Origin: Verrucomicrobiales bacterium
GTDB taxonomy: Bacteria > Verrucomicrobiota > Verrucomicrobiia > Verrucomicrobiales > DEV007
Assembly: GCA_030730365.1 (NCBI GenBank)
Contig: JANQVJ010000005.1
Coordinates: forward strand, 1 to 64,000
Reading direction: 5' to 3'
Length of the DNA stretch: 64,000 nt
Below, piece by piece: positions 50,551 through 59,841 of this stretch. The notes below the pieces were generated by a model, which was not told where the DNA came from, made no database searches, and worked only from the letters and a program-made list of their open reading frames with translations. Positions within the stretch are counted from its first letter, which is position 1; each line of letters starts with the position of its first letter. The position numbers and the translations under genes were made by a program.

Positions 50551-52889
50551 TGCTTCACCGGTCAAACATCTCTTCAAGGTCTGTGAAAGTAGCCGTGTTG
50601 GCTCTGTCTGGCGTCGTCCTGTCGGCTCAGGCTGCGGAAAACCCCGATTTCTATCAGGACGTCTTTCCCTTCCTCAAGGCGAACTGCATCGCCTGCCACA
50701 ACAAAACGACGACCAAGGCCGGGCTGAACATGGAGACGCCCGAGTTGATGGAAAAAGGGGGCGACTCGGGACCGGGTATCGTTCCCGGGAAAAGTGCCGG
50801 AAGTCTCATTGTCGAGGCGTCTGTTCACTCGCTGGACATGGAGATGCCGCCGCCGAACAACAAATCCGGTGCGGTGAAGCTGACCGATGCCGAGATCGCC
50901 GTCCTCAAGACCTGGATCGATCAGGGCGCCAAGGCCTCGGTTCAACAGGAGCGGCAGGTCACTTGGAAGCCTCTCGCCCCCGGTGTCGATCCTATCTACA
51001 GCATCGCCTTGTCAACGGATGGACGTTTCGCCGCCTGCGGGCGCTCGAATCGCATCCATCTCTACGACCTCGCGACGCGCCAGTTTATCGGCGAGATCGC
51101 GGATCCGGCGGAAAAGGCAGGTGGGGCGCATCGTGCGATGGTGCAGTCGCTCGCCTTCAGCCCCGATGGCACCCGGCTCGCGAGCGGCAGCTATCGCGAG
51201 GTGAAAGTGTGGAAGCTCAGTCCGGGCAAAGCCGGTGAGGCCGCGGCGGCACCCGCTTCCGCGACTCCCGCCGATGACGTTCTCCTTAAAAAGATCGCTG
51301 AGGCCGCGAAGGTGGCGGTGGTGAGTCATTCACTCTCACCCGACGGCAAACGGATCGTGACCGGTTGCGCTGATGGTTCAGTGCGGGTCTGGGACGTGGC
51401 AACGGTGAAGTCCGTCGCCGAGTTGCGCGGCAGTCTCGCCCTCAGCCGACAGATTGCCGCCTTTGAATGGACCATCGCCCGGGAGACTCTCGAGCAGGCC
51501 TTCCAAAAAGCCGAAGTCGCCCGGATCGAAGCGCAGAACAAGGCCCTCGACGAACTTCTCAAAAAGGCCAACGACGCCATCGTGGAGATGAAGAAGCTCC
51601 TCCCCGAAAAGGAGAAGGCGGTGAAGCCGACTCAGGATGAAAAGGCGGTCGCCCAAAAGGCGGTCGATGAAGTGCTCGCCCTCATTGCCAAAGCTCCTGA
51701 AGGCAAAGCCGACGCCGCTCTCGAGAAAAAGCTCAAGGACGCCCAGGAAAAACTGGCTCCCGTTGCGATGAAAGAGACCTCGGCCCTCGCCGCCGTCTCC
51801 GCGACGGAGAACAACATCAAGGATGCCGAAGCCGACGTGAAACGCATCACCGATTCAAAGGCGAAAAACACCGAACTCCTCGCCGCCGCCAATGCCGCGA
51901 CCGAAGCCGCCAAAAAATTGCAGGACAAAGCCACCGCCGACCTCGCCGCCGCAAAAGAGAGCGTCGCCAAGCCCAAAGGCAAACCGGTCGCCGTGGCTCT
52001 CGCGCCCGATGGTCAGAGCGCCGCCACGGTCTTTGACGATGGCCGCCTCACCGTCTGGGCCGTTGCCACGGGCACACCGGTCGAGGAAGTGGCCGGCACT
52101 GTCGCACCAACAGCAGTGCTGACCGCCCGGACCGACGGCCTTTTCTCAGCGACATTGCCCGACGGCAAGGTCATCACTTCCGCCCCGGCTCAGGTCTGGT
52201 CACTCGAACGGACCCTTGGCGGTGAGAAGGATTCGTCTCTCTTCATCGACCGGGTGAACGCAGTGCGATTCAGTCCCGATGGCAAGCTACTCGCCACCGG
52301 CGGGGGTGAACCCTCTCGTAGCGGCGACCTGACCCTTTTTGATCTTGCGACCGGCAAGGCCACCGCGAACTGGAAAGACCGGCACGACGATATTGTCATG
52401 TGCCTCGACTTTTCACCCGACGGTAAGCTGCTCGCCTCGGGCGCGGCGGATAAGATCGCCCGCGTCATCGAGATTGCTTCGGGCAAGCAGGTGAATCTTT
52501 TCGAAGGGCATACCCATTATGTCATGGGTGTCGCCTTCCGTGCAGATGGACGGGTCCTCGCGACGGGTGGGGCGGATGGGCTCGTGACCTCGTGGGACAT
52601 GCTTCTCGGCGAGCGTAAAAAGAAAATCGAAGGCTGGACCAAAGAAGTCACCTCGCTGCAGTTCATCGGCGCGACGAATCAGATCGTGACCTCGTCGGGT
52701 GACAACCGCGTCCGCATCGTGCGCGACGACGGCTCCGAGGTCCGCACCATCGCCGGTCTCCCCGACTTCATGCAGGCCGCCGCCAGTAATCCAAGCGGCA
52801 CGACCCTCGTCGGCGGCGGCGAAGACAGCACCCTCCGCGTCTGGAACGGCGCCGATGGCAAAGAGATCGCCGCCTTTGCCGCAAAGTAA
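50547..52889 (+). CDS. c-type cytochrome domain + WD40 repeat protein with internal coiled coil
   Basis: VFPFLKANCIACHNKTTTKAGLNMETPELM...MPPPNNKSGAVKLTDAEIAVLKTWIDQGAK; WD40 repeats before and after a long Ala/Lys/Glu-rich helical segment. Confidence 0.9.
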   Translation: MMLHRSNISSRSVKVAVLALSGVVLSAQAAENPDFYQDVFPFLKANCIACHNKTTTKAGLNMETPELMEKGGDSGPGIVPGKSAGSLIVEASVHSLDMEMPPPNNKSGAVKLTDAEIAVLKTWIDQGAKASVQQERQVTWKPLAPGVDPIYSIALSTDGRFAACGRSNRIHLYDLATRQFIGEIADPAEKAGGAHRAMVQSLAFSPDGTRLASGSYREVKVWKLSPGKAGEAAAAPASATPADDVLLKKIAEAAKVAVVSHSLSPDGKRIVTGCADGSVRVWDVATVKSVAELRGSLALSRQIAAFEWTIARETLEQAFQKAEVARIEAQNKALDELLKKANDAIVEMKKLLPEKEKAVKPTQDEKAVAQKAVDEVLALIAKAPEGKADAALEKKLKDAQEKLAPVAMKETSALAAVSATENNIKDAEADVKRITDSKAKNTELLAAANAATEAAKKLQDKATADLAAAKESVAKPKGKPVAVALAPDGQSAATVFDDGRLTVWAVATGTPVEEVAGTVAPTAVLTARTDGLFSATLPDGKVITSAPAQVWSLERTLGGEKDSSLFIDRVNAVRFSPDGKLLATGGGEPSRSGDLTLFDLATGKATANWKDRHDDIVMCLDFSPDGKLLASGAADKIARVIEIASGKQVNLFEGHTHYVMGVAFRADGRVLATGGADGLVTSWDMLLGERKKKIEGWTKEVTSLQFIGATNQIVTSSGDNRVRIVRDDGSEVRTIAGLPDFMQAAASNPSGTTLVGGGEDSTLRVWNGADGKEIAAFAAK

Positions 52890-52928
52890 TTCATTTCGAC
52901 CACACGAAACCTCACCCATCACTCATCC

Positions 52929-52959
52929 ATTTGTGCGGACCCCGCAAATAGCCACAAAT
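52929..52959. repeat. Palindrome ATTTGTG...CACAAAT with internal TGCGG-ACC-CCGCA
   Basis: Two nested/alternative stems in the WD40-DUF1501 intergenic spacer. Confidence 0.5.
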
Positions 52960-52998
52960 CCCAATACCGGAAGTCCTGACAAAACTCCGATTCTCCAG

Positions 52999-53058
52999 CA
53001 CTCCATCATTGCTTTCGCTTCGCTCCAGCTACCCGCTGCGCTTGTTCCACCACTCCAC
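52999..53058 (-). repeat. 60-bp dispersed repeat, copy 2 (inverted relative to 27194-27253)
   Basis: CACTCCATCATTGCTTTCGCTTCGCTCCAGCTACCCGCTGCGCTTGTTCCACCACTCCAC; 57/60 identical to copy 1 reverse complement by eye. Confidence 0.85.
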
Positions 53059-53070
53059 TCGCCACTCACC

Positions 53071-54483
53071 ATGTCCACGCATCCTTCACCCTTCCGTTGC
53101 TCCGGTCCGCTCGACCGCCGCAGTTTCATGCAGATCGGTCTCACCGGCATGGCGACCTTGTCGTGGCCGGCCCTGCTGAAGATCCGCGCCGAGAATGCGC
53201 TGAAGCCGAACAGTGAGAAAAAGGCCATCATTATGGTGTGGCTTCCCGGTGGCCAGTCGCACGTCGATACCTACGATCCCAAGCCCGAGATCGGCAGCGA
53301 ATACCGCGGTCCGTTCAAGACAATCTCCACGAATGTGCCGGGCATGCAACTGACCGAACTGCTCCCGATGAACGCGAAGATCGCCGACAAGTTCACGATC
53401 CTGCGGTCCATGAATCAAAAGGCTGGGGGACACCCTGCCGGCTCGATGCAGATGCTCTCGGGCGACTCGGACGAACGCGACAAACCCAAGCCGCGCCTCC
53501 CTGATTGGATGTCAGTGGCTCATTACCTGCGCGGTCAGGGGGAAAAGCGCCAAAATCCGCTGCCGAACTACATTGGGGTGAATCCGCCACTGGAATACAA
53601 CGGCCCCGCCTACCTCGGGGACGCCTACGCGCCTTTCGCGGTTAGTGACGACCCGAACCGTCCCAATTTCCAGGTGCCGAACATCGGCCTCTCAGATCCG
53701 GCGGAGATGAAACGTCTAAGCGATCGTTTAGCCCTGCGCCGCAGTCTTGACAAGCTGGAGCGTGCTTTTGATAAAGAGGGCGAGCTCGGTGCCCTCGATG
53801 AATTTGAATCGCAGGCCATGACCCTGCTCACGAACCCGCAGACCCGGGATGCCTTCGACCTTGGCAAAGAAGACGCGGCGACCCGCGATCGTTACGGGCG
53901 CAACCGATGGGGACAGCAACTCCTCCTCGCCCGCCGCCTCGTCGAGTCAGGGGTGGAAATCGTCACCAGCAGTCTCAGCGGACCTCTTTGCGGCCGGGTC
54001 GGCAACTGGGATGACCATGCCGTGAACCAGCATCAGTTCGAAGCCCTGCGTTTCCGCATGCCGAACTATGACCGCGCCGTTTCCGCTCTGATCGAGGACA
54101 TTTACGCCCGCGGACTCGACAAACGTGTCCTCGTCGTCGTCACCGGCGAGTTCGGCCGAACACCGAAGATCAGTTTTGAGCGGAGCACTGGTGCAGGCGA
54201 CGCGAGTGCGGCCGCGGGCGTTTTGCAGCCAGGCCGTGACCACTGGCCCCGTGCCTTTTCCAATATCTGGGCCGGCGGCGGCCTCCAGACCGGAGGCATC
54301 ATCGGAGCGAGCGACAAACGCGGTGAGGATGTCATCGAGCGTCCCTGCGGTCCCGGCGATTTTCTCGCAACGATTTATCATCATCTGGGGATTGATTCGT
54401 CGAAAATCACTATTGATGACTTTAATGGAAGACCAACCCCTATCGTCGATCACGGAAAGCCGATTCCTGAGCTGATTGTGTAA
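53071..54483 (+). CDS. DUF1501 domain-containing protein
   Basis: DRRSFMQIGLTGMATLSWPALL; IIMVWLPGGQSHVDTYDPKPE; LVVVTGEFGRTPKI...GRDHWPRAFSNIWAGGGLQTG. Confidence 0.9.
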   Translation: MSTHPSPFRCSGPLDRRSFMQIGLTGMATLSWPALLKIRAENALKPNSEKKAIIMVWLPGGQSHVDTYDPKPEIGSEYRGPFKTISTNVPGMQLTELLPMNAKIADKFTILRSMNQKAGGHPAGSMQMLSGDSDERDKPKPRLPDWMSVAHYLRGQGEKRQNPLPNYIGVNPPLEYNGPAYLGDAYAPFAVSDDPNRPNFQVPNIGLSDPAEMKRLSDRLALRRSLDKLERAFDKEGELGALDEFESQAMTLLTNPQTRDAFDLGKEDAATRDRYGRNRWGQQLLLARRLVESGVEIVTSSLSGPLCGRVGNWDDHAVNQHQFEALRFRMPNYDRAVSALIEDIYARGLDKRVLVVVTGEFGRTPKISFERSTGAGDASAAAGVLQPGRDHWPRAFSNIWAGGGLQTGGIIGASDKRGEDVIERPCGPGDFLATIYHHLGIDSSKITIDDFNGRPTPIVDHGKPIPELIV

Positions 54484-54602
54484 AAAGTGACTGCCGCTTA
54501 GGGGAAGATTCCGGACCTTTCGCGTTGACAAGGCGACATCCGGGAGAGATGAAAGGTTCGCTTTTCAGAGCCCTCCGGGCGGGGTGTTTTTGTTCAGATT
54601 TT

Positions 54603-55175
54603 ATGAAGCTGTCTCGGTTTTTTGTTTCCCTCTTTTGCCTTTTCTCCGCGCTCGCCTTATCCGTCGGCAGCGCTCGCGCCGAAGAGGTTTACCTTATCCG
54701 TGGTGGATTCGACATTTTCTCGTTAGGCATGAACGACATGGCGAAGGCCCTGCAGGCAAAAGGCGTCAAGGCCAGCGTTAACGGTATCCTCGCCTGGAAA
54801 GGCATTGCCGATGACATCATTAAGCGATCCAAGGTCAAAAAGGGGGTTTCCTATCCGATCATTTTCCTCGGACACTCTCTCGGGGCCGATGCGGCTCCCG
54901 AGTTTGCCAATTACCTTGGTGAGAATGGAGTCATCGTTGATCTGGTGATCGGTTTCGATGCGACGGGTCGTCGTGTTTTTAATAAGGGTGCGAAAAAAGT
55001 GATCAACTACCACTCTTCGGCGATGGGCCCCTACGTGGAAGGCCCCGGGTTCCGGGGAACAATCACTGCGGTTGATGTATCGAAGTTCGGAGCAACCCAT
55101 TTTACCGTCGAAAAGATTAAAGGGGTGCAAGATCTTGCGTTGGCGGCAGTGATGTCGCAACTGCGCCGCCGCTAG
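54603..55175 (+). CDS. Secreted alpha/beta hydrolase-like protein
   Basis: Signal MKLSRFFVSLFCLFSALALSVGSARA; IIFLGHSLGADAAPEFANYL (G-x-S-x-G). Upstream ATG at 54549 also possible. Confidence 0.6.
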   Translation: MKLSRFFVSLFCLFSALALSVGSARAEEVYLIRGGFDIFSLGMNDMAKALQAKGVKASVNGILAWKGIADDIIKRSKVKKGVSYPIIFLGHSLGADAAPEFANYLGENGVIVDLVIGFDATGRRVFNKGAKKVINYHSSAMGPYVEGPGFRGTITAVDVSKFGATHFTVEKIKGVQDLALAAVMSQLRRR

Positions 55176-55208
55176 TCGTGTAAACTGACTGGAAACGAAT
55201 CCATTCCC

Positions 55209-56570
55209 ATGGAAAAATCTCCCGATAGTTCCGCCGGTAAGGGCGCAAAGGGGTCGGGAGTGGCGCCACAATTTGCGGGGCGCTTCAATCAGTTCCAGCG
55301 CACCATGCTGCAATGGAGTGGTCTTCATCCCTATCATGCGGTGCATGTTCTGAAAGTGGAGCAACCTCTCTCCGGCGGTCGTTACGAAGAGCGTCTGAAT
55401 CTCGTGATCGAGCAGTGCGGGCTCGCCGCGCTGTCCCTGGATGAAGCGGGTGGAAGCTATCGCTATGACGGAGGCTATCCGGGATTACGCATTCGCGAGG
55501 TTGCGGATCAAGGCGACCCGATGGCGGCTCTTGACCGGGAAATCATGTGGCAGCTCAATGAGCCGATCGTGAGGGAAGGAGCGTTCACCCCATTTCGCTT
55601 TTTCCTGATGAACACCGGGGGGGCTTCCTACCTGGGCATCACCTATTTCCATGCCGTCGCCGATGCCGAGGCGATCAGCCGCCTCCTTTTTGCGGTCGCC
55701 CGCGCCAGTTTTGCGCCGGAATTGCCGCCTCTGGCGGACGAGTCGCTATGTCCCGGCCGCATCTCGCCGATGCTGGCGGGAAATCCCTTGCATTTTCTGC
55801 ATCGCGCCCGGGCAGCCCTGAACAGTTTCCGGGCCATGCGGAAATCCATCCGGCCGCCCTTGTGCGAGGAGAATGAGTTCAGCACCGCCTACTTCGGAGT
55901 CCATTTCGACGAGGAGCAGACCAGAACAGTTATCGCGCGGGCGAAGGGTTGGGGGCTGACCGTGAATGATCTCTGTATCGCGGCTCTGCTCAAGGCGATT
56001 TCGACGAGGGCGAGAGAAGTTCACTGGCATAAGAGTAACCGTCCGCTCCTTGCGGTCGGTTGTGTGGTGAATGTGCGGCGCGATCTCCCGGAAAAGCGAC
56101 GTCGGGACTTCGGTCTCTTTCTTGGCTCTTTTGCGGTGACGCAGGATGTCTCGGGCGAGGTCCCCATGCACGAACTCGCCCGAACTGTGAGGGAGCGAAC
56201 TCTGGCGGTAAAACGACACAAGCTTTATCTCGCCGCGCCGCTTGAATTCATGGTTTCCCGCTTCATGTTTGGCCGTATGCCTCTTGAAAAGCAGCGCAAT
56301 TTTTACCGAAAGACTTACCCCCTCTGGGGCGGGATCACGAATATGAACATGGGCACGCTCCAGGCGGATGAAAATGACCCCCCGATGGTCGATTATTACC
56401 GGGCTGTCTCCGTCGGACCGGCGATGCCCATGGTGATCGGGGTGACCGGTGTCGAGGGAGTTCTGAATCTCGGGATCAGTTACCGTCCGACGGTGCTTTC
56501 GGAGGGCGATGTTCGTGGAATCGTTGCCCGTTTCACGGCTCTGTTGACGGGATCGGAGGAAGCGGCATGA
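55209..56570 (+). CDS. Condensation-domain/wax-ester-synthase-like acyltransferase
   Basis: LGITYFHAVADAEAISRLLF (HxxxDA motif), VNDLCIAALLKAISTRA, CVVNVRRDLP. Confidence 0.65.
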   Translation: MEKSPDSSAGKGAKGSGVAPQFAGRFNQFQRTMLQWSGLHPYHAVHVLKVEQPLSGGRYEERLNLVIEQCGLAALSLDEAGGSYRYDGGYPGLRIREVADQGDPMAALDREIMWQLNEPIVREGAFTPFRFFLMNTGGASYLGITYFHAVADAEAISRLLFAVARASFAPELPPLADESLCPGRISPMLAGNPLHFLHRARAALNSFRAMRKSIRPPLCEENEFSTAYFGVHFDEEQTRTVIARAKGWGLTVNDLCIAALLKAISTRAREVHWHKSNRPLLAVGCVVNVRRDLPEKRRRDFGLFLGSFAVTQDVSGEVPMHELARTVRERTLAVKRHKLYLAAPLEFMVSRFMFGRMPLEKQRNFYRKTYPLWGGITNMNMGTLQADENDPPMVDYYRAVSVGPAMPMVIGVTGVEGVLNLGISYRPTVLSEGDVRGIVARFTALLTGSEEAA

Positions 56571-57274
56571 GGTCACCAATTTTTCTCATTACCATCGCGA
56601 TCGTCTTTTTCATTGTTTCCCTCGGATCTGGCGCGGTCGCGGCCGAGTCTTCTCTCTCCGCGGTCGGACCGGAGTCGATTTCCCCGGGCGAGCTGATGTT
56701 GCGCCGGCTCCTCGTTAGCGCCTCGGGCCTGATCTACTGGGGCGGGGTGATCGTGCAGGCCCGGAGGGTGCGAAAAAAAATCGGCCGAATCCCGAATTTG
56801 AAGCCCAAGGGGAGGAAGGAGCGGGTGCTCTGGGTGGGCTGGATGATCGTCGTCTTCGGCTGGATCGTGCAGCCCGTTTTCGTGAACGAGACGGCGTTTG
56901 TCCCGGCTCTGGCGCATCGGGCGGCTCTGATCAGCGGGGTGGCGCTCATCGTGCTCGGTTACCTCGCGACGCTCTGGTGTTATGCCGCAATGGGCGCGGC
57001 GTGGCGTATCGGGATCGATACAGGTGGCACCTCGTCGCTCGTCCAGGCGGGACCGTATCGCCTGATTCGGCATCCCATTTACTCTTTCCAGATGGTGATG
57101 CTCGTGGGCGCTGCTCTATTACTGCCGACGCTAGCATCGCTCATGATCCTCGCGCTGCACTTTATCTGCGCCTCGATTAAGTCGGGTGATGAAGAGGTCC
57201 ATCTCACGAAAGTCTTTGGCGGGGAATACCGCGAATACATGACCCGAAGCGGGCGGTTTTTCCCGCGGATCTGA
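56567..57274 (+). CDS. Isoprenylcysteine carboxyl methyltransferase (ICMT)-like membrane protein
   Basis: WRIGIDTGGTSSLVQAGPYRLIRHPIYSFQMVMLVGAALL; start overlaps preceding stop (ATGA). Confidence 0.8.
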   Translation: MRSPIFLITIAIVFFIVSLGSGAVAAESSLSAVGPESISPGELMLRRLLVSASGLIYWGGVIVQARRVRKKIGRIPNLKPKGRKERVLWVGWMIVVFGWIVQPVFVNETAFVPALAHRAALISGVALIVLGYLATLWCYAAMGAAWRIGIDTGGTSSLVQAGPYRLIRHPIYSFQMVMLVGAALLLPTLASLMILALHFICASIKSGDEEVHLTKVFGGEYREYMTRSGRFFPRI

Positions 57275-57283
57275 TCGGTCTCG

Positions 57284-57712
57284 TCAGGGTCGCTCTGCTC
57301 CGCTCGCCACAAAAAGCTCATTTACAATAGGGCGGGTTCCGGTGACGAGTTCTCCCACGATCCCGGAATCGAGCGAGGGCGCGGCGAGACCGTTCAGTTT
57401 GCTGACGAGGTCGCCAAGGAGTGGCCGAACTTTATCCATCCCGGCCACGTTTTCCGGAACGCTGGACGGGGCTACCGCCCACCCGGCATTGAGGAAGGTG
57501 TTGCGTTTTTCAAGAACCTCGAGCAATCGGCCCTCCGCGACGAGGGCCTCGGCTTCGCGAAGGCGCTTGTCAAACTCGACGAGTTCCGGCCAGGTCACGA
57601 CGGAGGCGGACTTTCCCTCTTTTTTCCCGCAACCCGAGCAGATCAGAATCGCGATGGTCGTGACGAGAATAAGGGAAAAAAGCCGGTGAAGGAGTGACGC
57701 GCCTGTTTTCAT
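57284..57712 (-). CDS. Hypothetical lipoprotein
   Basis: MKTGASLLHRLFSLILVTTIAILICSGCGKKEG: signal with lipobox-like CSGC. Confidence 0.6.
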   Translation of the reverse strand: MKTGASLLHRLFSLILVTTIAILICSGCGKKEGKSASVVTWPELVEFDKRLREAEALVAEGRLLEVLEKRNTFLNAGWAVAPSSVPENVAGMDKVRPLLGDLVSKLNGLAAPSLDSGIVGELVTGTRPIVNELFVASGAERP

Positions 57713-57846
57713 GGAGGTGGACGATAGGAGTGATTGAATTAAACGCAACGAATTTGCGTTAGTTGTTTTGATCAAATGGGAGTTCTTCTGCACAGGTCCC
57801 TTTTCGCCCTTGCTTAGGCCGGTGTTTCAGTGAAAGGCTGAGAACC

Positions 57847-59832
57847 GTGATCTCGCTGACAGAGTTCGGGAGCGCCGCCGACTCCCTGGTCCACTTCACT
57901 TCCGACTTTTTCGGGAAAAGTGGAGCCTTGTCGCGTCTGAAAGACTTCGAGTTCCGCCCCGAACAGCAGCAGATGGCCGTGGCCGTCGCCAGCGCGCTGG
58001 AGGAGGAAAGACCCCTCGTGGTCGAGGCGGGGACCGGGGTCGGGAAGTCGCTCGCCTACCTTGCTCCGGCGGTCCGCAAGGCAATGGGAGAGGGCCGCAA
58101 GGCGATCATCTCGACGCACACGATCAACCTGCAGGAGCAACTCATCGAAAAGGACATCCCCTTGCTGCAGTCGGTCATCGGGGAGCCTTTTCGAGCGCTT
58201 CTCCTGAAGGGGCGACGCAACTACCTTTGTCCGCAGCGACTCCATATCGCCATGTCGGGAGGAGGGGAACTCTTCACCACGTCCGAGCTCGAGGAGCTGA
58301 AGGGGATCTGGGAGTGGGCCGAACGGACGAAGGACGGGACTCTGAGTGATCTTGATTTTGCTCCCTCGCCGCGGATCTGGTCGCATGTTTGCAGCGAGAC
58401 TCACGCCTGCACCCCGAAACGGTGCGCCCCTTCGGGCAAATGCTTTTATCAGGAGGTCCGCAAGCAGATTGCTGATGCGAACATCCTTGTCGTGAATCAC
58501 ACTCTCTTTTTCACCCTGCTCAACAGCCAGAGTGAATTCAATGAGTCGGGCGAGGGGTTTCTCTTCGCGAAAGACTTCCTTATCTTCGACGAAGCGCACA
58601 CTCTTGAGCAGGTTGCGGCGCGGCAGTTGGGGATTTCGCTGTCGCAAACGGGGATGAAGTTTGATCTTCACCGCTTGTTCAATCCCAAGAACAAAAAGGG
58701 CCTTTTTCAACTTACAGGAGACATAGAAGGGCGGCGCATCACGATGAAGTTGCTCGACGAAATCGACGATTTTTTTCAGTCTGTCGAGGGCCGCTGCCGA
58801 TGGGGCGAGTATGGTCGCGAATATCGCATCCGTGAACCGGAGTTCGTCGAGGATACCCTCGGCGGAGGCCTCATCGAGGTGAGCCGACGCGCCCGTGCTA
58901 TCGCTGACCTGGCGGAGGAATCGACGAAGAGCGAGTTGACCGAGCTCGCGCGCCGCCTCGCCGATTGCCGGGCCGCTCTCGGGACTTTTCTCGATCAGCG
59001 CGACGACGGGCTCGTTTACTGGGTCGAGAAAAACGAGCGTGAGTCGTTGACCCTGAATGCGGCGCCGATCAATGTAGCCGAGTTACTCCGCCCCGTCTTC
59101 TTCGAACGGGATAGGCCGTGTGTTTTCACGAGCGCCACCCTCGGGATCGGGGAACGCGACCTCAGCTACTTCCGCGGTCGGGTCGGGGCGGGGGATGTCG
59201 AAGCGATCCGCATCGGAAGCCCCTTCGACTACGCGAAACAGATGAAAATTCATCTCGTCCGTAAGATGCCCGAGCCGTCGGAGAGCGGCTACGACGCGGC
59301 TCTCGCGAAGTGGATCCGCCATTTCGTGCGAAAGTCGGGCGGTCGGGCCTTTGTCCTGTTTACCAGTTACAAGCTGCTCCAGCGCATGGTCGTGGAGCTC
59401 TCGGACTTTTTCCAAACGGAGGGAATCCGGCTCCTCGCCCAGGGATCGGGCGTGTCCCGGAATCAGCTCATCGAAGATTTTAAGACGGACGAAACGAGCG
59501 TGCTCTTTGGGACCGATAGCTTCTGGACCGGAGTCGATGTGCCCGGCCGTGCCCTTACCAATGTGATCATCACCCGGCTCCCTTTTGCGGTGCCCGATCA
59601 TCCGCTTACCCAGGCGAGGCTCGAGTTCATCGAAGAGCGCGGCGGTAATGCCTTCATGGATTACAGCGTGCCCGAGGCGATTCTCAAGTTGCGCCAGGGC
59701 GTCGGACGACTCATTCGCAATGGTGATGATAAAGGGATGGTTGTGATTCTCGACAATCGGGTCTTGAGCAAACGCTACGGGAAGATTTTTCTCGATGCGA
59801 TGCCCGATGCTCCGGTAGAGATAGAGGAGTAA
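57847..59832 (+). CDS. dinG: ATP-dependent DNA helicase, DinG/XPD-like
   Basis: VVEAGTGVGKSLAYLAPA, FLIFDEAHTLEQVA, Fe-S type cysteines CSETHACTPKRCAPSGKCFY, FTSATLG, LRQGVGRLIRNGDDKGMVVILDNR. Confidence 0.9.
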   Translation: MISLTEFGSAADSLVHFTSDFFGKSGALSRLKDFEFRPEQQQMAVAVASALEEERPLVVEAGTGVGKSLAYLAPAVRKAMGEGRKAIISTHTINLQEQLIEKDIPLLQSVIGEPFRALLLKGRRNYLCPQRLHIAMSGGGELFTTSELEELKGIWEWAERTKDGTLSDLDFAPSPRIWSHVCSETHACTPKRCAPSGKCFYQEVRKQIADANILVVNHTLFFTLLNSQSEFNESGEGFLFAKDFLIFDEAHTLEQVAARQLGISLSQTGMKFDLHRLFNPKNKKGLFQLTGDIEGRRITMKLLDEIDDFFQSVEGRCRWGEYGREYRIREPEFVEDTLGGGLIEVSRRARAIADLAEESTKSELTELARRLADCRAALGTFLDQRDDGLVYWVEKNERESLTLNAAPINVAELLRPVFFERDRPCVFTSATLGIGERDLSYFRGRVGAGDVEAIRIGSPFDYAKQMKIHLVRKMPEPSESGYDAALAKWIRHFVRKSGGRAFVLFTSYKLLQRMVVELSDFFQTEGIRLLAQGSGVSRNQLIEDFKTDETSVLFGTDSFWTGVDVPGRALTNVIITRLPFAVPDHPLTQARLEFIEERGGNAFMDYSVPEAILKLRQGVGRLIRNGDDKGMVVILDNRVLSKRYGKIFLDAMPDAPVEIEE

Positions 59833-59841
59833 GACGAGACC

